Source: Verrucomicrobiota bacterium (lineage in GTDB: Bacteria > Verrucomicrobiota > Verrucomicrobiia > Limisphaerales > JAFGQR01). Taken from it: a DNA stretch of 56,944 nucleotides. This document shows, piece after piece, positions 1 through 8,686 of this stretch (position 1 is the first letter of the stretch; each line of letters opens with the position of its first letter). The position numbers were made by a program, and so were the translations under genes. The DNA lies in contig JAFGQR010000128.1 in the NCBI GenBank assembly GCA_016935555.1, positions 1 through 56,944 of the forward strand. Reading direction: 5' to 3'. Under the pieces are notes generated by a model. That model had not been told where the DNA came from. It made no database searches and worked only from the letters and a program-made list of their open reading frames with translations.

Positions 1-519
1 AACAAGGGATTGGCCAGCGGCATGCAAAACAACCTCTGGTTCCAATACGCCTGGATCTCCAACCAGCTGGTGTCCCCGAAAATCCTCGCCTGTCCTTCGG
101 ACAAACGAGTCAAGCAGGCGACCGATTTCTCGACGGCTCCGGAGGGGGGGTTCATGAATCCGAGCTACCGGAACAATTCGGTGAGCTACCCGCTGGGGCT
201 GGATGCGGGCTACATGAGCAGCCTGGGGACTGTCGATTGGGCGAACGCGCAGCAGCACATCCTGCTGGTGGATCGCAACATGAAGACCAACGGCATGGGC
301 ACGTGTTCCTCCGGCATCACCACCGCGGCCGCAGTCAAGGTCCGTCCTCATCCGCCGTGGCCCCAGAGCGAATGGCTGCCGGGCATCCATGGCGAGGGCA
401 ACGGCAACGTGGCGAAACTGGACGGCAGCGTCGAGAAGACCGGGAACATCGAGTTGAATGAGCTGCTGGAATTCGCCGACGATGTGGGCGACAATCACTT
501 CTTGTACCCGATGAACTGA
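1..519 (+). CDS. Type II secretion-like pseudopilin, C-terminal part (cut by window edge)
   Basis: The frame is open from base 1, so only the C-terminal ~172 residues are visible; the prepilin signal and N-terminal helix lie outside the window. The visible part matches the globular domain of the many verrucomicrobial 'prepilin-type cleavage/methylation' proteins. It has an ILACPSD segment, an NSVSYPLGLDA strand, an ILLVDRNM strand, and a C-terminal GIHGEGNGNVAKLDGSV stretch that resembles the H-X9-DG motif with one extra residue. Such proteins are exported and assembled into, or built like, type II secretion/type IV pilus pseudopili. It is followed at once by a strong terminator, so it probably ends its transcription unit. 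Family assignment is solid; the exact role is unknown. Confidence 0.8.
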   Translation, partial: NKGLASGMQNNLWFQYAWISNQLVSPKILACPSDKRVKQATDFSTAPEGGFMNPSYRNNSVSYPLGLDAGYMSSLGTVDWANAQQHILLVDRNMKTNGMGTCSSGITTAAAVKVRPHPPWPQSEWLPGIHGEGNGNVAKLDGSVEKTGNIELNELLEFADDVGDNHFLYPMN

Positions 520-567
520 GCCGCCCCAGCGCTCCGGGATCGCCTTCCCGGCACGGTTGAACTTCAG

Positions 568-593
568 GCGCCCGCTCGCGGGCGCTTTTTTTT
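568..593 (+). terminator. Rho-independent terminator after the pseudopilin gene
   Basis: A perfect 7-bp GC stem (GCGCCCG / CGGGCGC, arms 568-574 and 579-585) with a CTCG tetraloop is followed by eight T residues at 586-593. It lies 49 bases after the pseudopilin stop. The 222 bases from here to the gspF-like start show no convincing gene. Confidence 0.9.
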
Positions 594-815
594 GTCCCGG
601 AAGAGGACACGGGCGGGCTGGCGGGGGTCGGATTGCCGAAAAATCCCTTAAGCGAATGGCGGCGTTGCCGAAAGTAATGGTGAACAGAGAAGATTTCCGC
701 ACGGCATTCGGGCAACACGCCGCGATGCGGGAGCGGAACAAAGCTACAGCCGCGCACTGCGGAATGGACGACCTGATCTGGCTTGAGAGAGGCGGCTGCC
801 ATTGGAAGTTCAACT

Positions 816-2027
816 ATGCCGTCATACGTATACGTCGCGAGGGAGACGGGAAGCGGGCGTGAGATTCGCAGCAGTCTGGAAGCCGCGTCGGAACAGGCTG
901 CGATTGCCAACCTGCTGAATCGCAATCTCCTGGTCGTTTCCATCCAGGAACGCATCGGCAAGAAGGGCAAGACCGGGGGCGGCCGAGTGGCGTTGGCCGA
1001 CCTGGTCGTGTTCACCCGCCAGCTGGCCACCATGGTGGACGCCGGGCTGGCCATGGTGCAATCCCTCCAAGCCTTGGCCGAGCAGACCCCCAACAAGGCC
1101 ATGCGCGACGTCATCAAGGACGTCTGCACCCGCGTCGAGAGCGGCGACAGTTTTTCCGAGGCGCTGAACAAGCACCCGAAGGTGTTCAACCGGCTTTACG
1201 TGTGCATGGTGGCGGCGGGCGAGCGCGGGGGTTTGCTGGCGGAGATCCTCAGCCGTCTGGCCACCTACCTGGAGAACGCCGCCCGCCTGCGCAAGAAGGT
1301 CAAGTCGGCCATGATGTATCCCACCGCGGTCACCATCGTGGCCATCGGCATCACCATTTTCCTTCTCGTCAAGGTCGTGCCGGTGTTTGGCGACGTTTAC
1401 AAGGGGTTTGGCGCGAGGCTCCCCGCCCCGACCATGGCCCTGCTCTCGCTGAGCAACGCCGTCCAAAAGTACATCCTCTATATCCTCCCCGCCGTCGCCG
1501 GCATCATCTATGGCTGGGTGGCCTACACCAAAACCGACTCGGGACGCGAGTTCTGGGACCGGCTCCGCATCCGGCTGCCGATCTTCGGCATCATCGCACA
1601 CAAAATCTGCCTGGGCCGGTTCACCCGCACCCTCGCCTCCCTCATCCGCAGCGGCGTCCCCATCCTCGAGGTGCTGCAGATCGTCTCCAACACCGTCGGC
1701 AACGTCGTCATGGGAAAAGCCGTGCGCGTCGCGGCGTCCGACATTGAGCGCGGCGAGGGCATTTCGTCCTCGCTCGCCAAGCACCCCGTGTTCCCGTCCA
1801 TGATCATCCGCATGGTGACCGCCGGCGAACAGACCGGCAAGATCGAGCAAATGCTCGAGAAGATCGCGGATTTTCTCGACGACGAGGTGGAGACCACGCT
1901 TTCGGGGTTGACGTCGCTCATCGAGCCCTTGTTGATCGTGTTCCTCGGAGTCACCGTCGGCGCGATCGCCATCTGCATGTTCCTGCCGATCTTCAAGATG
2001 AGCGAGATCGTCAATCCCCGCCGCTGA
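816..2027 (+). CDS. GspF/PilC-family inner-membrane platform protein
   Basis: This 403-residue protein has the usual length and layout of type II secretion/type IV pilus F proteins. Two similar T2SSF domains (about residues 60-185 and 265-385) each end in hydrophobic segments, for example VTIVAIGITIFLLVKVVPVF and LLIVFLGVTVGAIAICMFLP. GERGGLLAEIL and GEQTGKIEQML are the repeated family signatures. The protein forms the inner-membrane platform that couples the assembly ATPase to the growing pseudopilus. The start at MPSYVYVARE was chosen because GGAAG lies about 8 bases upstream; an in-frame upstream start lacks such a site. No GspE/PilB or other machinery gene is adjacent, so this may be a split locus. 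It is separated from the pseudopilin by a terminator. Confidence 0.88.
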   Translation: MPSYVYVARETGSGREIRSSLEAASEQAAIANLLNRNLLVVSIQERIGKKGKTGGGRVALADLVVFTRQLATMVDAGLAMVQSLQALAEQTPNKAMRDVIKDVCTRVESGDSFSEALNKHPKVFNRLYVCMVAAGERGGLLAEILSRLATYLENAARLRKKVKSAMMYPTAVTIVAIGITIFLLVKVVPVFGDVYKGFGARLPAPTMALLSLSNAVQKYILYILPAVAGIIYGWVAYTKTDSGREFWDRLRIRLPIFGIIAHKICLGRFTRTLASLIRSGVPILEVLQIVSNTVGNVVMGKAVRVAASDIERGEGISSSLAKHPVFPSMIIRMVTAGEQTGKIEQMLEKIADFLDDEVETTLSGLTSLIEPLLIVFLGVTVGAIAICMFLPIFKMSEIVNPRR

Positions 2028-2053
2028 CGCGCGCGAGTCCGCGTGGAGTTGAC

Positions 2054-2082
2054 GGGCGGAGTCCCGTTCGGGCCTCCCGCCC
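2054..2082. terminator. Hairpin between convergent gspF-like and pafA genes
   Basis: GGGCGG (2054-2059) and CCGCCC (2077-2082) form an outer stem around an inner CCCG-TT-CGGG hairpin. The element sits between two convergent stop codons, so it could serve both strands, but there is no T tract on either side. This is a weak terminator call. Confidence 0.3.
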
Positions 2083-2102
2083 GGGCAGCAGGCTCTCGGA
2101 GA

Positions 2103-3449
2103 TCAGGACTGAAACGGATTGAGCATGCGGACCCGCCGCTCGTTGCCCAGCTCCACCGCCTCCCAGTCCAGAAAATACGAGCACTTCTTGTCCAGGATCT
2201 CCCGCATCAGCCGGCTGCGCATCTGGGCGCGCGAGCCGGGCGGCGGCTGCATCATGGCATGCCGCAGCGCGCCCGGGTTCCACAGGTCGTCCGGGGCGGC
2301 GAGCGGCGCTCCCAGGCTGCGCTTGGGGTGGATCTGGTGGAATTCGAGGTCTTGGGATTCGAGCCAGGGATCGCCCCAGGCGAGGCCCTCGCTGGCGCAG
2401 AACTGCCGGAACAAATGCTCCTTCGTGACCCAGTCGAGCGTTCCCACCAGCCCCTCAGGCGCCGCGCCCAGCCCCGTCAACACCTGCCCCCAAAGCTCCA
2501 ACAGCCCGTCCGTCTCCTCATCCCGCCCGCCGAAGAGTTGCCGGGCGCGGCTGCGAAACGCGTCGAGCAGCTCGAGCGCGTCCGCGGGCTTGCCGTTGGC
2601 GAGTGTCGCCCACCAGGGCGGGCGCAGGTTGCGCGAGAGCGCGCGCAGCGAGGTGACGGCGTCCTGCAGGGCGATGTCGGGCAGCGCGTCCGCGTCCAGC
2701 AAGTCGAGCACCAGCCGGGTCGTGCCGACCTTCAGGAACAGGGCGCGGGGCAGCACATTGCTGTCGCCGTGGATCAGGTGGAGCCGCCGGAAGAGGCGGG
2801 GATCGGCGAGGGGCTCGTCGCGCGTGTTGATGATGGCGCGGTTGTGCTGGACCCACTCGAAGAAATCGTTCTGGATGTAGTCGGCCCGCTGGCTGATTTG
2901 GAACAGCGCCGGATCCTCGCGCATCACCAGTTCGCCCCGAAACCGCGTCGGGCGAATCGCGCCGACGCGCCCGGCTCCGCAATACAGGACGCGCAACGTC
3001 AGGAAGGCCAGCAGCGCCAGGACGTTCTTCTCGGTCAGGGGCGTCCGCCGGTCCAGGGAGTAGTTCTCGTGGCAGCCGAAGGTGGCGCCGGTGTAATGGT
3101 CCACGTTGTTGCGGATCAGGCTCACGCGGTGTTCCAGACCGAGTTCGCGGATGGCCTCGAGCAACAACAGGTCCCCCGCGCGATCATACCGCACCACCTC
3201 CGTCGCCGTCGTGCATTCGGGCGTGCAATACTCCAAGTGCCCCATGTCGATATACACCCGCCCGCCGTTGAACAGAAAACCGCCGTTGCCCGCCGGCTCG
3301 TCCCAGTCCCGATCGTGCCGGTCAATCAGCCCGTAGCGGTGCTTCTCAAACAGCCAGTCCCGAATCCGGGGCAGCCAGTCCGACGCCTGCAGCGCCCCAT
3401 CCACCAGGCACCCATACTCCGTCTCAATTCCCGTGATGCGACGCGACAT
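2103..3449 (-). CDS. pafA: PafA, UBact/Pup--protein ligase
   Basis: PafA joins the C-terminal glutamate of the small modifier to substrate lysines, using ATP, and so marks proteins for the proteasome. The 448-residue protein begins with RRITGIETEYG, the family's ATP/Mg-binding signature (E9). It has FNGGRVYIDMGHLEY with the expected catalytic-base Asp at residue 68, then FGCHENY, the SQRADYI and INTRDEP motifs, and LKVGTTRLVLDLL. It lacks the loop that marks Dop (present in the related gene at 5196-6722), which is why this copy is called the ligase. It is the last gene of the minus-strand proteasome operon, 57 bases after prcA, the same end position it holds in mycobacteria. Confidence 0.92.
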   Translation of the reverse strand: MSRRITGIETEYGCLVDGALQASDWLPRIRDWLFEKHRYGLIDRHDRDWDEPAGNGGFLFNGGRVYIDMGHLEYCTPECTTATEVVRYDRAGDLLLLEAIRELGLEHRVSLIRNNVDHYTGATFGCHENYSLDRRTPLTEKNVLALLAFLTLRVLYCGAGRVGAIRPTRFRGELVMREDPALFQISQRADYIQNDFFEWVQHNRAIINTRDEPLADPRLFRRLHLIHGDSNVLPRALFLKVGTTRLVLDLLDADALPDIALQDAVTSLRALSRNLRPPWWATLANGKPADALELLDAFRSRARQLFGGRDEETDGLLELWGQVLTGLGAAPEGLVGTLDWVTKEHLFRQFCASEGLAWGDPWLESQDLEFHQIHPKRSLGAPLAAPDDLWNPGALRHAMMQPPPGSRAQMRSRLMREILDKKCSYFLDWEAVELGNERRVRMLNPFQS

Positions 3450-3506
3450 GATTTGCGGGTGGGCGCGGGTCTGAACCCCGGGGCGGGTCCCCGCGCATGC
3501 GGGAGT

Positions 3507-4226
3507 TCACGAGTTCCAGGGCGGCAGTTCGCGGTAATGGACGGGGCCGGGGCGCTGCCGGTCGAGCAGCGCAGCCTCCACCAGCCGGCCGGCCATCGAC
3601 CCCACCGGCTCGTCCGGAGGCGCCAGTTCCGCCAGCGGTTTCTCCTCCATCAGCGCCTGCCACGCCGCCAGACAAAGCGCCGCTGTCCGGCCCAGGGAAT
3701 CCTGCGGCTGAAGGCGGGCCTTCAGCCAGGCCAGCGCCTCGGCTTCGGGCTTGGGCTGGTGAAACGCCACTTGCACGCCCCCGGCGTCGTAATGGTGGTT
3801 CCCGTCGAAATGCAGCCGCACCAGCACATCCCCCTCCGGACGGTCGCCGATTTCGGCGAAAATGGCTTCGACAATGAGCGGCGGGGAGAAGATCTGTTCG
3901 AAGCTGTTCTTGAACGACGGGCTCAACGCGAAGCTGATCAGCCGCCGCAGCGTCACGTCCTCCGCCGACCGGTTGAATCCCTCGAGGTGCGCGGCTTCAA
4001 TCGCCACCTGCCGCACCTTTTCGATGTCCACCGGATGGCCCAGCGCCGCGAAACCGTGGCGGTTGTAGATCTCGAAGACCTTCGAGTGCCCGTGGCCCAC
4101 CCCCAGCAGCAGGATCCCCTCGGGACGGGACACGGCGAACACGGGCGTGCCGCCCTTGAGTTGCTCGCGGACGTATTCGCGGCGATTGGCGATCGCCTCC
4201 AGCCAGCGATAGGGTTCCTCCGTCAT
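3507..4226 (-). CDS. prcA: Proteasome alpha subunit
   Basis: PrcA forms the outer, non-proteolytic rings of the 20S core and gates substrate entry. The predicted 239-residue protein matches bacterial alpha subunits in length and in sequence landmarks: SKVFEIYNRHGFAALG near the N-terminus, RSAEDVTLRRLISFAL in the middle, and VEAALLDRQRP near the end. The ATG at 4226 overlaps the prcB stop as ATGA. A longer frame from 4247 would overlap prcB further and is less likely. Coupling with prcB fits equal production of the two subunits. Confidence 0.9.
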   Translation of the reverse strand: MTEEPYRWLEAIANRREYVREQLKGGTPVFAVSRPEGILLLGVGHGHSKVFEIYNRHGFAALGHPVDIEKVRQVAIEAAHLEGFNRSAEDVTLRRLISFALSPSFKNSFEQIFSPPLIVEAIFAEIGDRPEGDVLVRLHFDGNHHYDAGGVQVAFHQPKPEAEALAWLKARLQPQDSLGRTAALCLAAWQALMEEKPLAELAPPDEPVGSMAGRLVEAALLDRQRPGPVHYRELPPWNS

Positions 4227-4981
4227 GCCGTCGCCTCCTTCCAACACTGCGCCTGCTCGGACGCCGATACCGTGCGGATGCCCTCCCGCGACAACACCTT
4301 AAGCGTCGCAAATTCCCCGCGGTCCGGATGCACCCCGCCCGTCGCCGTGTCGAATTCGGACGCGGTCATCAACAGGCGGTTCGCCAGGGCGCACGCGGGC
4401 CCCAGCGGCATTGCGGCGGGCCGGGGGTTGCCCCACCGGTCGAGAAAATGCAGGACGCTCTTGATGCTGGGCGATCCGGAGCCGCTCCCGGCGAAATCCG
4501 CCGCCTCGAACTGCGCCCCGAGGGGGTCGTAGAAAAAGATGACCGGCTTGGCGCCCGGGTTGGCCGTCTCCACGCCCACAAACACGGGCGCCACCGCGCC
4601 CACCCCCTGGAGCGTCGCAGGCAGGTTGTCGCGCAACAGCCGCGACAGGGCGCGGATTTTGGCATGCAGGCTCATGGGCTGCAGCTGGCTGCGCCGGTAA
4701 AACTCAAAGGTGGTCTGCAGCGTGCGGGCCATCTCGAACGCCGTCGCCGGCACGCCCGCGATGGCCATCAGCGAGTGGGAGTCGAGTTCGAGAATCTTCT
4801 CGGTTTTGTCGGAAAAAATGGTAGTGCCGGCGGTGGCGCGGTGATCCCCCGCCACCACCACCCCCTCCGCATAATGAAAGGCAAACACGGTCGTGGCCAG
4901 CAACGACACCGGACCCGCCCCCGCCGCGGCGGCCGGCAGGCGGGGCCCCTTGGGAAGCAGGGCCAGGAAATCCCCGTTCAT
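4223..4981 (-). CDS. prcB: Proteasome beta subunit (proteolytic, with propeptide)
   Basis: PrcB supplies the N-terminal-nucleophile protease sites of the 20S core. The 252-residue precursor carries a propeptide of about 29 residues before TTVFAFHYAEG; Thr30 would become Thr1 after self-cleavage. Counting from Thr1, the expected Asp17 (VVVAGDHR) and Lys33 (SDKTEK) are in place, so the active site looks intact. The C-terminal TATGGVHPDRGEFA stretch matches the family's GG-D/RG region. The propeptide is shorter than the mycobacterial one. The start overlaps the UBact stop by four bases (ATGA) and the stop overlaps prcA, so three genes are translationally chained. Confidence 0.93.
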   Translation of the reverse strand: MNGDFLALLPKGPRLPAAAAGAGPVSLLATTVFAFHYAEGVVVAGDHRATAGTTIFSDKTEKILELDSHSLMAIAGVPATAFEMARTLQTTFEFYRRSQLQPMSLHAKIRALSRLLRDNLPATLQGVGAVAPVFVGVETANPGAKPVIFFYDPLGAQFEAADFAGSGSGSPSIKSVLHFLDRWGNPRPAAMPLGPACALANRLLMTASEFDTATGGVHPDRGEFATLKVLSREGIRTVSASEQAQCWKEATA

Positions 4982-5151
4982 TGGCCGGTGCGCTGGCGAT
5001 AACGGCGGGCTTGATCGGGATCGACCTTGCGCATGCGTTTCAACAGTTCGTCGGTGTTCGGCTTGTCCACTTGCGGCGAACGCGGGCCGTCACCGCCGCC
5101 GCCACCGGGTCCCGGGGCGGTCGGACGAGGTTTTTGAATGCGATCCGGCAT
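4978..5151 (-). CDS. ubact: UBact, ubiquitin-like protein modifier (Pup analogue)
   Basis: This 57-residue gene lies in the gap between dop and prcB, exactly where actinobacteria carry pup. It starts MPDRIQKPRP, has a Gly-rich GPGGGGGDGPRSP stretch, then a charged helix-forming tail LLKRMRKVDPDQARRYRQR, and ends in TGQ. This matches the UBact family reported from several Gram-negative phyla. It is a disordered, Pup-like tag that is attached through its C-terminus to substrate lysines and recruits them to the ATPase-proteasome. The terminal residue is Gln, so Dop must first deamidate it to Glu before PafA can use it. The ATG is 44 bases after the dop stop, and the TGA overlaps the prcB ATG. 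Translation was worked out by hand base by base. Confidence 0.93.
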   Translation of the reverse strand: MPDRIQKPRPTAPGPGGGGGDGPRSPQVDKPNTDELLKRMRKVDPDQARRYRQRTGQ

Positions 5152-5195
5152 AGGCGATGCAAGTATGTGTATCGATGTCCTGATTAACTATACCA

Positions 5196-6722
5196 TCATA
5201 GCACCTTTGCAAAGCTCAGGTGCGCCAAATCTTCCACGCATTCCGCGGCGCTGATGACTTTGAGGCTGTGCCGCACCAGCTCGGCCCCGAACAGGTTGCG
5301 CAAGTCAAGCTCGATCCGGCACCGCGCCCCGCGCAGCAACAAGTAGTCCCATTGCGTCGCCTCCACCGCCGACCCGAACTTCTCGATGCAGCGGCCCCGC
5401 ACCGCCGCGCGGGTCGTGTGGGGAGGGCACATGCTATGCTGCGTGATTTCGGACAGCGGGTAGGGCACCCGAAACGCTTTCTGGTTCATCAGCATGTAAA
5501 ACAATCCCTGGTCCGGGTCCAGCTGGTGATACGCCAGGTCCAGGCTTCGCAGCCACGGGTCCTCCGGCGACAGCCCTTCGGCCTGGCGAAATGCCTCGAT
5601 GAGCTTGAATTTCGCGGGCCAATCCAGGCGGTTCGCCGTGCTCAGCGGTTCCCGCTCCAAGTCGTTCAACGCCTCCTCCCAGTCCGCCATCACCCCGCCC
5701 CAGTCCGGCCCGGGATCCCCGCAAAACTCCCGCACCAACCCCAAATACGTCCGCTGCACCTCAATGGCTGTCGTCGCGCGCCCGCTGGTTTCCCGGCACT
5801 CCCACCGCCAGGACGCGTCGCGCGAGATGCTCTTGAGCGTCTCCACCGGGTCCGCCAGCTGCGGGGCGCGGGTGGGCGGGGCGCCGTTGAGCAGCGCCTG
5901 CAACACCAGGGCCGTGGTGCCGATCTTCAGGCGCGTCGCAAACATCGACAGGTTGGCGTCCCCGAGGATCACGTGGAACCGCCGGTATTTTTCGTGGTTC
6001 GCGTGCGGTTCGTCCCGGGTGTTGATGATGGGACGCCGCTGCATCGTGTCCACGCTCTGCAGTTCCGAGAAGAAATCGCTGCGCTGCGACACCTGGAACC
6101 CTGGCCGCAGAAACCGGTCCTCCTCCTCCCACCCGAACTTGCCGGCGCCGCAGAGAATCTGGCGGGTGACCAGGAACGCCTGCACCCCGTGAGTCAGGTC
6201 GTCCCAGCCCAGGGTGCGGGGCATCAGGTAGTTCTCGTGGCAGCCGTAACTGTGTCCGCGGAAGTCGGTGTTGTTCTTGTAGAGCACCACCGGATTGTCC
6301 GCCCCCCGGCTCACGGCCCGGGCGCACTCGATCAGCAGGCAGTCGCCCTGGTAATCCTGCTGCAGGATCTCCAGCAGCGAGCTGCACTCGGGCGTGCAAT
6401 ACTCCGGGTGCGCGTGGTCGTTGTAAAAGCGCCCCCCGTTGCGCAGCACCATGTCGCTCTTGATCTCGTGAAACGTCAGCGACCGCTGCGCATCCTGCGC
6501 GAAATACCGGGCCTCGTCCCGGTCCTGCAGCAGCGCCTTCACCCGGAACCCGCGCGCGTCGCAGTGCGGATCCTCGCAGCTGTAATCCCATCGCAGCCGG
6601 ACACCCGGCGCCTTCGTCGCCCGCACCAGCGCAATCGACTCCGCAACCACATCCACATCCACATCCGCCGGTTGCTGGCGGGTGATGCCGATCTCCGTTT
6701 CCATGCCGAACTGGATGTCCAT
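5196..6722 (-). CDS. dop: Dop, deamidase/depupylase acting on the UBact tag
   Basis: Dop converts the modifier's terminal Gln to Glu and can also remove the tag from substrates. The 508-residue protein is a paralogue of PafA: FGMETEIG (E8), NGGRFYNDHAHPEY with Asp102 at the catalytic position, YGCHENY, SQRSDF, INTRDEPHA and LKIGTTALVLQ. The segment RWDYSCEDPHCDARGF (residues ~44-59) corresponds to the RWDYE...DARGF region that is typical of Dop and absent from PafA. The start MDIQFG has GAGAGG about nine bases upstream; the open frame runs further, into a Pro/Arg/Gly-rich stretch that looks non-coding. It lies between ARC and UBact. Confidence 0.92.
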   Translation of the reverse strand: MDIQFGMETEIGITRQQPADVDVDVVAESIALVRATKAPGVRLRWDYSCEDPHCDARGFRVKALLQDRDEARYFAQDAQRSLTFHEIKSDMVLRNGGRFYNDHAHPEYCTPECSSLLEILQQDYQGDCLLIECARAVSRGADNPVVLYKNNTDFRGHSYGCHENYLMPRTLGWDDLTHGVQAFLVTRQILCGAGKFGWEEEDRFLRPGFQVSQRSDFFSELQSVDTMQRRPIINTRDEPHANHEKYRRFHVILGDANLSMFATRLKIGTTALVLQALLNGAPPTRAPQLADPVETLKSISRDASWRWECRETSGRATTAIEVQRTYLGLVREFCGDPGPDWGGVMADWEEALNDLEREPLSTANRLDWPAKFKLIEAFRQAEGLSPEDPWLRSLDLAYHQLDPDQGLFYMLMNQKAFRVPYPLSEITQHSMCPPHTTRAAVRGRCIEKFGSAVEATQWDYLLLRGARCRIELDLRNLFGAELVRHSLKVISAAECVEDLAHLSFAKVL

Positions 6723-6939
6723 GGCCCCGGCCCTCTCAACGCCGCCCGCACCCCACCCACGCGGCCGCGCCCCCGGGCGCACACCCCCCGCCCGGCGAGG
6801 CGACGCCCCGGTTCCGGGACGGGGCATTGGCGCGGATTGGGTTTTGCTTGTTCATTCAAGGTTGCCGCGGGAAGGCTGCCGGGAACACCGGCCGGGGCTG
6901 TTCCCCCGCCGCCCGGTGGAGCATGCCCGTCCCCCGGGG

Positions 6940-8685
6940 TCAAATCGTGCCCGAGTCGTGATCCGGTTCCTTGGCGTGATACGGCGCCAGCCGCACCACA
7001 TTGCCCGGGTCAAAATCCGTCAGCTTCAGCCAGTCTTCCGTGATGTCGCCGGGGGGAAACAAGTCGTTCTCCCGATACTCCCGCCCGAGGGCGTCGAGCA
7101 GGTCCTGCACGGTGAGCGGCAATTCGGTTTGGGCGGCGATGGACCGTTTGATGGCGTATTCCTTGGCGCGCTCGACGATGGCGGCGATGATGGCGCCGCT
7201 GGCCAGGTCGCCGCGGTAAAGGTAGTCGTGCTTGCCGCTGCGGTAGGTGACATCGAGAAAACGGTTGGCGTCGGACCTCGCGTAGTGCGCCTCGGTGATG
7301 TTTCCGACCAGCGTGTTGCGCGGCTCCGCCAAGGGCAAATCCTCCGTCAGGTAGATCCGGTAAATCTCCTGCGCCGCAAGCTTGTCCGGACGCCGCACCC
7401 GGATTTTGCGGTCGATGCGGCCCGGCCGCAGGATGGCGGGGTCGATGAGGTCGGCGCGGTTGGACGCGAGGATCACCACCACATTCTGGAGCGGCTCCAG
7501 GCCGTCCATCTCGGTGCAAAACATCGGCACCAGCGTCGACAGAATGTTTGAACCGCCGCGCATCGCGTGGCGGGTGCCCAGGATCGATTCCGCCTCGTCG
7601 ATGAACAGGAACGCCAGATGTCCCTCGGCAGCCTTCTCCCGGCACTGCGCAAAGAGGTCGCGCACCTGCCGTTCGGATTCCCCGAGCCACATGTTGAGAA
7701 TCTCAGGACCCTTGACCGCCAGGAAAAACTCGGGGTGGTCGCCGCCGGTTTCGGCCTTGATTTGAAGCCGCAGGTTGTGGGCGGTGGCTTTGCCCAGCAG
7801 CGTTTTGCCGCAGCCCGGCGGCCCATACAGGAGAAACCCTTTCGGGACCGGATGATGAAACCGCCGGAACAGGTGCGCGTGCAGAAACGGCAGCTCGATC
7901 GAATCGCGAATCGCCTGCACCGCCTCCTGTTGCCCGCCGATCTGGCTCCAGGGCAGCGGCTCCACCCGCGACAGCGCGCGGTCTGCACGCTTGCCGGTGC
8001 CGATGATCTCCACGGCCACCCGCTGGTTGGCATCCAGACGCAAATCCAAGCCCGGTTTCAGCTTCTCCTTCGCCAGCAGCGACGACCGCGACACGATCAA
8101 ATCCGAGATTCCCGTCTCGTTGCCCACCCGCAACCGCCCGTCCGCCAGCAACTCGAGCACGCGCACCACCGGCCCGTTCGTGTCGAATGCAAACGCGTCC
8201 GTCACCGCAAACGCCTCGTTCAGCAACACCCGCATCCCCGTCTCCAGCGTCCCCTCCGCCAGCGCCGGATCCACGCTGCAGAGGTAGTCCGTGCCGCCCG
8301 CGCACACCAGCGCACGGTCCTCCCCGAGCTTCTGCAGGAGCGTCCCCAGCCTCAACGCCGGCGCGCGCAGCTTGTCCACCGCCGCGCTCAGCTTCTCCAC
8401 CGCCACCCGCGCCTGGTCCTGCAGCTCCTCCATCTCCTCAAGACGCCGACGCAACCTCGCCATGTCCGCAAAGCTGACACGCTGCAACGCCAGCTTGCGC
8501 GTGATGATGTCGACCAACTGCACCGCCGAATACTGCGCCAGCCGCTCCTCCGAGATGGCATCCTCGACCGCCGGCATCTCGAGACTCGGCGTCCGGGTGG
8601 AGGCGGATGATCCGCGGCCTTTGCCCGACTTGTTCACACCCGAACTATACGACAGGTTCCGAATCCCGCAAACGCGAGCCGGCAT
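6940..8685 (-). CDS. arc: ARC/Mpa proteasomal AAA+ ATPase
   Basis: This hexameric unfoldase binds the tag and threads substrates into the proteasome. The order is as in Mpa/ARC: coiled coil (~residues 70-108), OB-fold interdomain (~110-235), then one AAA+ module with Walker A GPPGCGKT (288-295), pore-loop region NMWLGESE and Walker B FLFIDEAES (~359-367). ILRPGRIDRKIRVRRPD follows, with an ARC-type YLYRGDLASGAIIAAIV segment near the end. The protein ends HDSGTI, not with the QYL-type tail by which actinobacterial ATPases dock on the alpha ring. The start is uncertain. The ATG at 8685 is one base after the oxidoreductase stop and has no clear ribosome site; a promoter at 8644-8671 would favour GTG 8637 or ATG 8577. 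Confidence 0.88.
   Translation of the reverse strand: MPARVCGIRNLSYSSGVNKSGKGRGSSASTRTPSLEMPAVEDAISEERLAQYSAVQLVDIITRKLALQRVSFADMARLRRRLEEMEELQDQARVAVEKLSAAVDKLRAPALRLGTLLQKLGEDRALVCAGGTDYLCSVDPALAEGTLETGMRVLLNEAFAVTDAFAFDTNGPVVRVLELLADGRLRVGNETGISDLIVSRSSLLAKEKLKPGLDLRLDANQRVAVEIIGTGKRADRALSRVEPLPWSQIGGQQEAVQAIRDSIELPFLHAHLFRRFHHPVPKGFLLYGPPGCGKTLLGKATAHNLRLQIKAETGGDHPEFFLAVKGPEILNMWLGESERQVRDLFAQCREKAAEGHLAFLFIDEAESILGTRHAMRGGSNILSTLVPMFCTEMDGLEPLQNVVVILASNRADLIDPAILRPGRIDRKIRVRRPDKLAAQEIYRIYLTEDLPLAEPRNTLVGNITEAHYARSDANRFLDVTYRSGKHDYLYRGDLASGAIIAAIVERAKEYAIKRSIAAQTELPLTVQDLLDALGREYRENDLFPPGDITEDWLKLTDFDPGNVVRLAPYHAKEPDHDSGTI
8644..8671 (-). promoter_or_regulatory. Possible promoter of the proteasome operon
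   Basis: On the minus strand, TTGCGG (8671-8666), a 16-base spacer and TATAGT (8649-8644, five of six consensus bases) lie inside the first codons of the annotated ARC frame. If real, the ATPase and proteasome genes have their own transcript starting near 8636, and the ARC start codon is downstream of 8685. Confidence 0.4.
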
Positions 8686-8686
8686 T

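Noticed and set aside
2043..4532. An 829-codon plus-strand frame across pafA, prcA and prcB
   Set aside because: Arg/Pro/Gln-rich shadow of three clearly identified minus-strand proteasome genes.
6723..6827. N-terminal extension of Dop
   Set aside because: Pro/Arg/Gly-rich with no similarity to Dop, whose conserved start is MDIQFGMETEIG at 6722.
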